Assembly: GCA_018813085.1 (NCBI GenBank)
Contig: JAHJCI010000174.1
Coordinates: 1-8,139 of the forward strand
Reading direction: 5' to 3'
DNA: 8,139 nucleotides
DNA from: Candidatus Omnitrophota bacterium
GTDB taxonomy: Bacteria > Omnitrophota > Gorgyraeia > Gygaellales > JAHJCI01
In this document: piece by piece, positions 1-6,665 of the stretch
How the letters are laid out: the number at the start of each line of letters is the position of its first letter
How positions within the stretch are numbered: the stretch's first letter is position 1
Notes under the pieces: model-generated
Databases searched by the model: none
What the model was told of the DNA's origin: nothing
What the model saw: only the letters and a program-made list of their open reading frames with translations
Translations under genes and position numbers: made by a program

Positions 1-588
1 ATTCTGATTGTCGGTTGGATTGCTGCTAAGATCATCAGGGCTGTTGTAACGCGGATATTAAAGACAGTTAAGCTGGATGTATTGTCAGAACGCACAAAGC
101 TGGATGAGTTATTGAGAAAGGGAGGAATGAAGAATACCCTTTCGGAAATGATAGGCAACATTTTTTATTGGCTCCTGCTTTTAATTGCTTTAGTAGTGGC
201 GGTTAATGCTGTAGGTTTAAGCGCAGCCGCAGATCTTTTGAATCGGATTATACTCTACATCCCCAACGTTATTGCCGCAATTTTTATATTAGTCTTAGGC
301 GCTTCTTTAGCGCGGGTCCTGGGAAATGTCGTACAGGCAGCCAGTGCTAATGCCGGCATCGAGCAATCCAAGCTGTTGTCCAAGATTGTCGAAATCGTAA
401 TAATGGTTTTTGCTATAGCGGTAACTTTAGAGCAGCTTAACATCGGCAAGACAGTCATTGGCCTGGCAGTTAATATAATATTAGCTTCTCTGGGTTTGGG
501 TTTTGCTTTAGCTATCGGATTAGGTTGCAAGGACATTGTAGGCAAGGCAGTAGCTGAGTGGATTGAGAAAATCAAAACTAAGAAATAA
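1..588 (+). CDS. Conserved-TM-helix (MscS-related) membrane protein, 5' truncated
   Basis: The frame is open from the first base, so the start lies upstream of the window; 195 residues are visible. A TTG at 82 is only an internal Leu codon, because the preceding 27 codons continue the same membrane-protein pattern. Hydrophobic segments lie at about residues 1-16, 55-75, 85-110 and 125-170. Its character is that of the 'conserved TM helix' repeat family found beside or within small-conductance mechanosensitive channels: helices rich in Gly/Ala, and a final Gly-rich helix (LGLGFALAIGLGCKDIVG) like the pore-lining TM3 of MscS. The protein stops soon after this helix, so there is no MscS beta-domain or cytoplasmic vestibule. 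It is probably an oligomeric inner-membrane protein of the MscS superfamily; true gating activity is unproven. The gene is closed by the strong terminator at 608-657. Confidence 0.75.
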   Translation: MLIVGWIAAKIIRAVVTRILKTVKLDVLSERTKLDELLRKGGMKNTLSEMIGNIFYWLLLLIALVVAVNAVGLSAAADLLNRIILYIPNVIAAIFILVLGASLARVLGNVVQAASANAGIEQSKLLSKIVEIVIMVFAIAVTLEQLNIGKTVIGLAVNIILASLGLGFALAIGLGCKDIVGKAVAEWIEKIKTKK

Positions 589-607
589 TTTTTTTCTCTT
601 AACCGCT

Positions 608-657
608 AAATAGCCAAGGCGGCTGTAGGTCTTTGCGCCTTGGCTATTTTTATTTTT
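608..657 (+). terminator. Rho-independent terminator
   Basis: A perfect 14-bp stem pairs 608-621 (AAATAGCCAAGGCG) with 636-649 around a 14-base loop, and is followed by a T-rich run ending in TTTTATTTTT. It lies 20 bases after the stop of the mechanosensitive-like gene and ends that transcription unit. The TauE-like gene that begins 31 bases later therefore needs its own promoter or read-through. The stem is symmetrical, but the opposite strand lacks a clean T-run, so I call it + only. Confidence 0.93.
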
Positions 658-688
658 AGGCAATAACCTCGTTCAAAAGGGAGGCAGG

Positions 689-1048
689 ATGAATGTAGTC
701 CTTTACATTGTGCTTGGGCTTGTCGCAGGAATATGCAGCGGGTTTTTGGGGCTTGGCGGCGGCGTGATAATCGTACCCGTTTTAGTATATTTCTTTGGCT
801 TAACGCAGCACCAGGCGCAAGGCACTACTTTAGCGTTAATGGTTCCCCCCATCGGCCTATTAGCCGCACTTAAGTACTATTATGAAGGAAACGTTAATAT
901 ACAGATAGCTATCTTTGTCTGCTTGGGATTTTTCATCGGAGGCCTGTTGGGCGCTTACCTGGTTACGCCAATTCCGGAGGCGGTCTTAAAGAAGGTATTT
1001 GGCTTATTCTTGATGGGCGTAGCATTAAAAATGGTTTTTGGTAAATGA
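689..1048 (+). CDS. TauE/SafE family permease, single-repeat (half-size)
   Basis: This 119-residue membrane protein resembles one half of the TauE/SafE (formerly DUF81) anion exporter family, whose usual members are about 250 residues with two tandem repeats. The family signature is at residues 13-25: small residues followed by SGFLGLGGGVIIVP, then the GTTLALMVPP segment after the second helix. About four TM helices are predicted (3-35, 42-62, 71-92, 98-117). The family moves sulfite, sulfoacetate or related organosulfur anions, but the substrate here is unknown. The start is supported by AAGGGAGG four bases upstream of ATG 689. The downstream spacer carries no second repeat in any frame, so the protein is not a frameshifted full-length gene. 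It probably works as a homodimer (inference). Confidence 0.85.
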   Translation: MNVVLYIVLGLVAGICSGFLGLGGGVIIVPVLVYFFGLTQHQAQGTTLALMVPPIGLLAALKYYYEGNVNIQIAIFVCLGFFIGGLLGAYLVTPIPEAVLKKVFGLFLMGVALKMVFGK

Positions 1049-1084
1049 ACCGTCTTAATAATTATTCTGATTTTTTATTGTGTT

Positions 1085-1234
1085 GGAAAGTATAAAATAC
1101 TTTCCTAATCCAGAGGGATAGACCTTCCTATTCCTTTTTAAGGAAGGGTCTAACCACTGAAAATCGTACTTTAAGGTTATCGACGAAGCGATTTTCTTGA
1201 AGGCGCTATCTTTAAAATAACCAGTTCAGTTATT
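1085..1234 (+). promoter_or_regulatory. Hairpin-rich leader upstream of the purF-like gene
   Basis: The 199-base gap between the TauE-like and purF-like genes carries consecutive hairpins. They are 1085-1093 with 1097-1105 (9 bp perfect, AAA loop); 1120-1129 with 1141-1151 (one bulged G); 1159-1166 with 1189-1196 (8 bp perfect, GAAAATCG/CGATTTTC); and 1216-1221 with 1229-1234 (6 bp). A second small hairpin, 1131-1136 with 1140-1145, uses the same right arm as the 1120-1151 stem, so the two are mutually exclusive. None is followed by a T-run, so these are not ordinary intrinsic terminators. A weak sigma-70-like -10 (TATAAA, 1091-1096) lies within the first hairpin. It does not match the purine, ZTP, THF, PRPP or guanidine riboswitch consensus as I know them. 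The role is unknown. Confidence 0.35.
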
Positions 1235-1247
1235 AACGGAGGAAGAG

Positions 1248-2672
1248 ATGAGCGGAATTTTTGGTGTTGTTTCTAAAAAGGATTGTGCTGAAATTCTTTT
1301 ATACGGGACTGACTACCACTCGCATTTGGGCACCGAGTATGGAGGAATGGCAGTCTTGGGGGATGAGTTCACGCGCCAGATACACAATATTAGCCAGACT
1401 CAATTCAAGTCAAAATTTTATGAAGATTATAAACGTATAAAAGGAAATATGGGTATTGGTGTAATTAGTGCTTTGGATGAGCAGCCCATTTATCTTAACT
1501 CTAAATTCGGCCCCTTTTGCATAGTAACAAACGGGCTTATAGAAAATATCGAAGAATTAGCAAAGGAACTGCTTAAGAGCGGTATTTCCTTCAGCGAAGT
1601 CAGCCAGGGGGCAGTTAATGCCACGGAATTAATCGCAAAATTAATTACTCAGGGAGATAGCCTCCTTGACGGAATAGAGAAGATGTTTGATTCAATAGAA
1701 GGCTCTTGCTCTCTTTTATTATTAAACAAAGAGGGAATATACGCTGCGCGGGACAGGCTTGGCTATACCCCTCTTGTATTTGGCAAGAGAAAAGATGCCT
1801 GGGCAGTTACTACCGAAACCAGTGCTTTTACGAATCTTGATTTTAAAATAGCCAAATACCTCGAGCCCGGAGAAATAGTCCTGATTAATAATAAGGGAAT
1901 GACAGAGAAAAAGCCGGGCAGGAAGATGAACCAAATTTGTACTTTTCTCTGGATATACACAGGGTTTCCTGCTTCGAATTACGAAGGCATAAATGTTGAA
2001 ACGGTAAGAGAAAAATGCGGCAAGTATTTGGCAGAACGCGATAACGACATTGAAGTAGATGTGGTTTCAGGCGTTCCTGATTCGGGTATTGCCCATGCCA
2101 TAGGATATGCTATGGCATCAGGCAAGCCTTACAGGCGCCCGCTGGTTAAGTATACTCCGGGCTACGGCAGGAGTTATAATCCTCCATCGCAGGATACGCG
2201 CGATTTAATAGCCAGGATGAAGCTGATCCCGATTAAAGAAATAATCGAAAAAAACAGAATTGTAGTCTGTGAAGATTCTATAGTCAGGGGCACACAGCTT
2301 AAGAATTTCACAATCAAAAAATTATGGGATTGCGGTGCTAGGGAAATTCATGTAAGGCCTGCCTGTCCGCCGCTGATGTTTCCCTGTAAGTTTAACCTTT
2401 CTACGCGCACTATTCACGAACTGGCTGCGCGCCGCGCCATCCGCGATTTAGAAGGCAAGGACTCAGAGAACGTTTCGGAATATATAGACCATAATTCAAA
2501 AAAATATAAAAAAATGGTGGAATGGATTGCCCGTGACTTGGGAGTGACAACACTCAGGTTTCAGATTGTTGATGATATGGTAAAGTCAATCGGTTTACCT
2601 AGAAAGAAACTTTGCCTATATTGCTGGAGCGGCGAATGCCCGGGGATGAAGAAAAGCAGTAAGAAAAAATAA
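1248..2672 (+). CDS. purF: Amidophosphoribosyltransferase homologue with degenerate glutaminase site
   Basis: This 474-residue protein has the full PurF layout. Residues 1-225 form an N-terminal Ntn glutaminase-type domain, and 230-474 a type I phosphoribosyltransferase domain. PurF normally makes 5-phosphoribosylamine from PRPP and glutamine, the first step of purine synthesis. The PRPP loop is present (EDSIVRGTQ, 342-350; normally DDSIVRGTT), as are VVSGVPDSG (272-280) and GRSYNPPSQ (307-315). Four cysteines line up with the Bacillus-type 4Fe-4S ligands: C231, C380, C456 and C459 (CLYC). The glutaminase site looks dead or altered. The nucleophile Cys after Met is Ser2 (MSGIFGV), HRGQEG reads HLGTEY, the HVRY arginine segment reads GVIS (71-74), and the SDTE acid is NATE (124-127); only Asn95-Gly96 remains. 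The start has GGAGGAAGAG just upstream. It is not next to purine genes, so it may be a paralogue that uses ammonia or another amine (inference). The symbol denotes homology, not proven function. Confidence 0.88.
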   Translation: MSGIFGVVSKKDCAEILLYGTDYHSHLGTEYGGMAVLGDEFTRQIHNISQTQFKSKFYEDYKRIKGNMGIGVISALDEQPIYLNSKFGPFCIVTNGLIENIEELAKELLKSGISFSEVSQGAVNATELIAKLITQGDSLLDGIEKMFDSIEGSCSLLLLNKEGIYAARDRLGYTPLVFGKRKDAWAVTTETSAFTNLDFKIAKYLEPGEIVLINNKGMTEKKPGRKMNQICTFLWIYTGFPASNYEGINVETVREKCGKYLAERDNDIEVDVVSGVPDSGIAHAIGYAMASGKPYRRPLVKYTPGYGRSYNPPSQDTRDLIARMKLIPIKEIIEKNRIVVCEDSIVRGTQLKNFTIKKLWDCGAREIHVRPACPPLMFPCKFNLSTRTIHELAARRAIRDLEGKDSENVSEYIDHNSKKYKKMVEWIARDLGVTTLRFQIVDDMVKSIGLPRKKLCLYCWSGECPGMKKSSKKK

Positions 2673-2734
2673 GCCTGCCTCTTGTAAGTTAAGCAGGATA
2701 TAAAATACACGATTTCCTAAAAGGAGTAACGCCA

Positions 2735-3799
2735 ATGGTAAAAACGGCTAAAAAGAAGAACAAGAAAGCTTCCCATTTTCACAGTACTTTATCAAGCTCA
2801 GCTGAAAAAAAACAAGGCAAGGCAAAGATTACTATTATTGATTATAATGAGACGCAGTTTCAGGAAAGAGAGGTGCCTAAGGCAGAGGATTGTTTTTGCT
2901 TCAAGGATACCTCTAGTGTTACCTGGATAAATATCGACGGCATTCACGACGTTGATACCATAGAAAAAATAGGGAAGCATTTTGATTTACATCCACTGGT
3001 TATGGAAGATATACTTACTATCGAGCAGCGGCCTAAAATGGAAGATTTGGAAAGCCATATCTTGATTATTTTCAAGATGTTTTATTATGACGAACGCATA
3101 GAAGAGATAAAGATAGAGCAGGTCAGTTTGATATTTTTCTCCAATTGCGTTATCTCATTTCAGGAAACGCAGGGCGACGTATTTGACCCTATAAGAGAAA
3201 GGATAAGGAGCGCTAAGGGCAGGATAAGAAAAATGGGGGCTGATTACCTTGCTTACGCTTTAATAGACGCAATTGTGGATAACTATTTCATTATTATGGA
3301 GAAGATAGGCGAGAAAATAGAAGGCATGGAAGAAGAATTAGTAACCGAGCCGACCCCGAAAACACTACAGACGATACATAACCTCAAAAGAGACGCTATC
3401 TTTTTACGTAAATCTGTCTGGCCTTTAAGAGAAGTTATCAGCGGCTTGCAGAGGACGGACTCTATCTTGATTAAAAAGTCCACCGCTATATATTTACGTG
3501 ATTTATATGACCACACTATTCAGGTTATCGATACGGTTGAGACAGTCAGAGATATGGTTTCAGGAATGCTCGATATTTACCTTTCCAGCATCAGTAACAA
3601 GATGAATGAGGTAATGAAGGTGTTAACGATAATCGCAACTATTTTTATTCCTTTAACCTTTATCGCAGGAGTATACGGAATGAATTTCAAGAATATGCCA
3701 GAGTTGGATTGGCGTTGGGGTTATCCTTTGGTATGGGTTCTTATTATTTCCGTTGCTCTTTTGATGTTATCATATTTTAAACGCAGGAAATGGCTTTGA
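2735..3799 (+). CDS. corA: Magnesium/cobalt transporter CorA
   Basis: CorA is the pentameric inner-membrane channel for Mg2+ (also Co2+/Ni2+) uptake. The 354-residue length matches the compact Thermotoga-type CorA. Residues 1-30 are a Lys-rich tail. Residues 30-290 are the soluble cytoplasmic funnel, with the typical WINIDGIHDVD and HPLVMEDIL segments and long acidic helices. The C-terminus has two TM helices, about 293-314 and 330-347. The family selectivity signature YGMNF is at about 314-318 (GMN 315-317), followed by the periplasmic MPELDWRWGYP loop. The protein ends with a basic cytoplasmic tail (KRRKWL). AGGAG eight bases before ATG 2735 supports the start. It follows the purF-like gene by 62 bases with no T-tailed terminator between, so co-transcription is possible. 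Confidence 0.95.
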   Translation: MVKTAKKKNKKASHFHSTLSSSAEKKQGKAKITIIDYNETQFQEREVPKAEDCFCFKDTSSVTWINIDGIHDVDTIEKIGKHFDLHPLVMEDILTIEQRPKMEDLESHILIIFKMFYYDERIEEIKIEQVSLIFFSNCVISFQETQGDVFDPIRERIRSAKGRIRKMGADYLAYALIDAIVDNYFIIMEKIGEKIEGMEEELVTEPTPKTLQTIHNLKRDAIFLRKSVWPLREVISGLQRTDSILIKKSTAIYLRDLYDHTIQVIDTVETVRDMVSGMLDIYLSSISNKMNEVMKVLTIIATIFIPLTFIAGVYGMNFKNMPELDWRWGYPLVWVLIISVALLMLSYFKRRKWL

Positions 3800-3865
3800 T
3801 TTATATCCTGAATTGAGCACTCCTTATAAAGATAGTATTTAAAATTTAACAGAGGAATGAAGGAA

Positions 3866-4057
3866 ATGAACTGGAAATGGCTTTTTGTTCTTGCGCTGCT
3901 GTTATTATTGGTTATTTTTACAACGCAGAATTATGAAGTAGCCGAGATCAGGTTTCTCTTTTGGGCATTTAAAACCAGCAGGGCAATAATTATTTTCGCT
4001 ACTCTTTTTATAGGCGTAATTATAGGATGGCTTACTGCTTTATTAAAAGAGAGATGA
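3866..4057 (+). CDS. LapA-domain (DUF1049) small membrane protein
   Basis: This small protein of 63 residues has two TM helices (about 4-20 and 36-56). They are separated by a short loop with the LapA-domain pattern TTQNYEVAEIRFLFWAF and followed by a short basic tail (KER). LapA-domain proteins sit in the inner membrane of Gram-negative bacteria; in Enterobacteria LapA works with LapB in controlling lipopolysaccharide synthesis. Many distant homologues have no known role, and no lapB is nearby. An in-frame ATG at 3857 would give 66 residues. However, GAGG at 3852-3855 is only one base from it and ten bases from ATG 3866, so I prefer 3866. Confidence 0.8.
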   Translation: MNWKWLFVLALLLLLVIFTTQNYEVAEIRFLFWAFKTSRAIIIFATLFIGVIIGWLTALLKER

Positions 4058-4084
4058 TTTAGCAGCTTTGATAGGGAGGGTTTT

Positions 4085-4807
4085 ATGAATATATTGCTGT
4101 TTATAATGGCTTTAATAGTATCTTTTATCGCGATCAGAATAGGGGCTATTGCTTTTGAGTTGACAGGGCTTGAGTGGTCATTAGCTAAATTTCAGGCATT
4201 ATCCTGTTTTACGGGAACCGGATTTACAACTAAAGAAGCCGAATTGATTACCGGCCATCCCCAAAGGAGGCGTATTGCCTCGGTGCTTATTGTTTTAGGG
4301 CACGCGGGGCTGGTTACCCTTATTGCTACATTCGCTAATTCCCTCAGGGCAGACGCTTTCATACCTAAGTTCAGAATACCAATACTGCATACAATGATTC
4401 CTCATGTGCTCCTGCCGTGGATGAATTTAGCAGTAATTATTTTAGCCGTTTATACTATTTACAAAGTCTTTACGCATTCCAGTTTTGCTGCTAAACTAAC
4501 GAGTTTTCTGCGAGTGCGCATCATTAATAAAGAACTCGTTAAGCGCATTTCCTTCGAGGAGTTAATAATTGCTACCGGAGGCTATGGTGTATCCAAAATT
4601 GAAATCTGCGGAAACAGCCCGATACTGGATAAAACGCTCCTGGATTCCGAGCTCAAGAAGCTCGATATTCTAATCCTGGCTATCGAAAGGGGTAAAGATA
4701 TAATTCCCAACCCATCGGCAAACACCAGAATTATTTTAGGCGATACGCTTATCTGTTTCGGGAAGTTAGGCAATATAAGGAAATCGCTGTGCGATATATC
4801 TAAATAG
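4085..4807 (+). CDS. Membrane protein with C-terminal RCK_C (TrkA-C) domain
   Basis: This is a 240-residue protein with TM helices at about 3-26, 66-84 and 107-128 and a cytoplasmic C-terminal domain. Between TM1 and TM2 is a conserved-looking FTGTGFTTKEAELI stretch (42-55) followed by HPQRRR. This recalls the family of short TrkA-C membrane proteins often annotated 'potassium transporter TrkA'. Residues 165-235 form an RCK_C/TrkA-C ligand domain: SPILDKTLLDSELKKL, then ILAIERGKDIIPNP, then GDTLICFG. RCK_C domains gate K+ channels and transporters and bind small ligands, including cyclic di-AMP in some groups. There is no NAD-binding RCK_N domain and no canonical TVGYGD filter, so transport on its own is uncertain. 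GGGAGGG four bases upstream supports the start. It probably shares a transcript with the LapA-like gene 27 bases before. Confidence 0.8.
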   Translation: MNILLFIMALIVSFIAIRIGAIAFELTGLEWSLAKFQALSCFTGTGFTTKEAELITGHPQRRRIASVLIVLGHAGLVTLIATFANSLRADAFIPKFRIPILHTMIPHVLLPWMNLAVIILAVYTIYKVFTHSSFAAKLTSFLRVRIINKELVKRISFEELIIATGGYGVSKIEICGNSPILDKTLLDSELKKLDILILAIERGKDIIPNPSANTRIILGDTLICFGKLGNIRKSLCDISK

Positions 4808-4914
4808 CCCGAATTTATTTTTTTAAAAAGACTTCCAATATAAACTGATAGAGCAGCAAAGCGTAGATTCGTTATTAAGATTTTAAAAGAAGAAATTCAA
4901 GCGGGGAGGGATTG

Positions 4915-5186
4915 ATGGACTGGAAGATTTTTTTGCGGCTTTTACAACCATATTCTTAGCGGAATTGGGGGACAAAACACAGATTGCTAATCTTTCTTTA
5001 TCTGCTAAGTCAGGTTCTTTTCTCTCTATATTTTTAGCTTCGGTTACTGCTTTTGCTGTCGTTACCCTGATTACTGTATCATTGGGCGGCATTTTAGGGA
5101 AATTCATCAGGCCGGACTATGTGAGGGTCAGCGCAGCCTCGTTATTCATTATTGTCGGCTTACTGATGTTTTTCAATAAAATTTAA
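4915..5186 (+). CDS. Half-size GDT1/TMEM165 (UPF0016) cation transporter, frameshifted at a T7 run
   Basis: UPF0016/GDT1 proteins are Mn2+/Ca2+ transporters of the inner membrane marked by an ELGDKT motif; many bacterial members are single-repeat proteins of about 90 residues. The expected start is ATG 4915, four bases after a strong GGGGAGGG. It reads MDWKIF, the usual family N-terminus, but then runs into a TAG at 4957-4959. The rest of the protein lies in the -1 frame: FFAAFTTIFLAELGDKTQIA and so on to TAA 5184-5186, with two TM helices. Reading one extra T in the T7 run 4928-4934 joins both parts into a 90-residue protein of normal length. A start at TTG 4965 is implausible because it falls inside ELGDKT; a CTG start at 4920 would keep the motif. 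The break may be a sequence error, a programmed frameshift or a real mutation. The ArsP-type permease begins four bases after the stop. Confidence 0.8.
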
Positions 5187-5190
5187 AACA

Positions 5191-6363
5191 ATGAAAAATT
5201 TAGGAAAAAGCTTAATAACTATTATCGTATTTTTAGGCGTTTATTATATGCCTGTTGAACTATTGCCTTTTCGCAATCCTGTTTTTGAGGCATTAGCTTT
5301 AGCCAAATGGTACGCCAGAGAGCATGTGTTGTTATGCCTTATACCGGCATTTTTTATAGCAGGAGCTATTAGCGTTTTTATTAGTCAGGCAGCAGTGATT
5401 AAATATTTCGGAGCTCAGGCAAGAAAGATCCTGGCATATAGCGTAGCTTCTATCTCGGGAACTATCCTGGCTGTTTGTTCTTGTACGGTACTTCCTTTAT
5501 TCTCCGGTATTTATAAACGGGGTGCAGGGCTAGGACCGGCAATTGCATTTCTTTATTCCGGACCGGCGATTAATGTTTTAGCAATTATTCTTACTGCGCG
5601 GGTATTAGGCTGGCAGCTGGGCATTGCAAGGGCTTTCGGAGCAGTTGTCTTCAGTATTATTATCGGAGTGCTGATGCATTTAATCTTCATAAAAGAGGAG
5701 CGCAGCAGGAAGCCTGAAGGCCAACTCAAAGATTCGAGTACGGATGTTTCAAGGCCGATTTATAAAAATGCCGCTTATTTTGCTGTCATGGTTGGTTTGC
5801 TTATTTTTGCCAACTGGGCTAAGCCGGACATCTCCTCGTCCCGGATATGGTTTATGATTTATGAAAATAAATGGGCTATTAGTTTAATATTTGCAGGATT
5901 ATTAATAATATTTCTGTCAAGGTGGTTTAAAAAAGAAGAATTAAGGGAGTGGGTAGCCTCAAGCTGGGGTTTTGCCTTACAGATATTACCTTTATTACTG
6001 GCCGGCGTGCTTGCTGCGGGTTTTTTCCTCGGCAGGGTTGGGCATGAAGGCATTATTCCTTCATGGTTTGTGCACAGATTGGTAGGCGGTAATTCATTGT
6101 TTGCCAACTTTTTTGCTTCGTTTTTTGGCGCATTTATGTATTTTGCCACCCTGACAGAAGTGCCGATATTGCAGGGATTAATCGGTGCGGGCATGGGCAA
6201 AGGCCCTGCATTAGCCTTGCTTCTTGCAGGGCCGGCATTAAGCCTTCCTAATATGCTTGTGATTCGCAGCGTAATAGGGACAAAGAAAACCATAGTCTAT
6301 GTTTCGCTCGTTGTTATTATGGCGACGATAAGCGGGATTATATTCGGCTCTATTATGCAATAG
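5191..6363 (+). CDS. ArsP-type permease (PF03773/DUF318 family)
   Basis: This is a 390-residue polytopic permease with about ten hydrophobic segments. The family core occurs twice. The first copy, residues 96-130, has CSCTVLPLF, then RGAGLGPAIAFLYSGPAIN. The second copy, about 319-355, has TLTEVPILQGL, then GMGKGPALALLLAGPALSLP. This is the internal duplication typical of this permease superfamily. A charged linker at 167-190 separates the halves. ArsP of Campylobacter exports trivalent organoarsenicals using cysteines; here Cys96 and Cys98 are candidate ligands. Other members have unproven substrates and no arsR or arsM is in the window, so the arsenic role is inference. No clear Shine-Dalgarno precedes ATG 5191, and translation is probably coupled to the GDT1-like gene ending four bases earlier. 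The thioredoxin that follows is a frequent partner. Confidence 0.88.
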   Translation: MKNLGKSLITIIVFLGVYYMPVELLPFRNPVFEALALAKWYAREHVLLCLIPAFFIAGAISVFISQAAVIKYFGAQARKILAYSVASISGTILAVCSCTVLPLFSGIYKRGAGLGPAIAFLYSGPAINVLAIILTARVLGWQLGIARAFGAVVFSIIIGVLMHLIFIKEERSRKPEGQLKDSSTDVSRPIYKNAAYFAVMVGLLIFANWAKPDISSSRIWFMIYENKWAISLIFAGLLIIFLSRWFKKEELREWVASSWGFALQILPLLLAGVLAAGFFLGRVGHEGIIPSWFVHRLVGGNSLFANFFASFFGAFMYFATLTEVPILQGLIGAGMGKGPALALLLAGPALSLPNMLVIRSVIGTKKTIVYVSLVVIMATISGIIFGSIMQ

Positions 6364-6372
6364 GGGAGTGAT

Positions 6373-6609
6373 ATGGAAATACAAGTTTACGGTAAGGGTT
6401 GTTTGAAGTGCCATCAATTAGCGGCTAATACAGAGCAGGCAATAAAAGATTCGGGCTTGGAGGCTAAGGTCGAGCAGATAACAGAGATTAATAAAATAAC
6501 AGAAAAAGGCATTATGTTTACTCCGGCGCTTTTGATTGACGGGAAGATAATTTGCCAGGGAAAGATTCCAGGAGTAGAAGAAATTAAGCAGGCACTTAAG
6601 GAGCGTTAA
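6373..6609 (+). CDS. Small thioredoxin-family protein (redox-active disulfide protein 2 type)
   Basis: This 78-residue thioredoxin-fold protein has an N-terminal redox pair Cys10-Leu-Lys-Cys13 (GCLKCHQL) and a cis-proline loop (FTPALLIDG, Pro51). The C-terminal helix pattern is GKIPGVEEIKQAL. This matches the archaeal/bacterial mini-thioredoxins named redox-active disulfide protein 2. An additional Cys61 is present. It lies nine bases after the permease stop with GGGGAG before ATG 6373, so it is in the same operon. In such pairs the thioredoxin is thought to reduce or deliver thiol-binding substrates to the permease; this is an inference from context. Confidence 0.9.
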   Translation: MEIQVYGKGCLKCHQLAANTEQAIKDSGLEAKVEQITEINKITEKGIMFTPALLIDGKIICQGKIPGVEEIKQALKER

Positions 6610-6665
6610 AAGCTATTTTATTATTTCGCGTAAGAATAGAAGCATAGCCAAAGAAAGGATAAGTT

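Noticed and set aside
82..588. TTG 82 as the true start of the mechanosensitive-like gene
   Set aside because: The frame is open to base 1 and encodes a further hydrophobic segment with no ribosome site before 82, so the gene is truncated by the window edge.
1067..1096. Sigma-70-like promoter CTGATT - 18 bases - TATAAA before the purF-like gene
   Set aside because: The -35 matches only three of six positions and the -10 is buried in a perfect hairpin; not enough to call as a feature.
2674..2699. Possible terminator between the purF-like gene and corA (CCTGC/GCAGG)
   Set aside because: Only five base pairs with a 14-base loop and no T-run after it.
4814..4844. Possible promoter in the 4808-4914 gap (TATAAA at 4839-4844)
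   Set aside because: No acceptable -35 at 16-18 bases; AT-rich sequence gives such -10 matches by chance. The gap otherwise shows only the strong ribosome site at 4903-4910.
4965..5186. Short ORF starting at TTG 4965 as the complete GDT1-like gene
   Set aside because: The TTG lies inside the ELGDKT motif, so this start would remove part of the essential signature and the first helix; the gene plainly begins at 4915 with a frameshift.
5859..6293. 144-codon ORF on the - strand
   Set aside because: It is antisense to the well-supported ArsP-type permease; its Pro/Ala/Asn-rich translation is what antisense of membrane helices gives.
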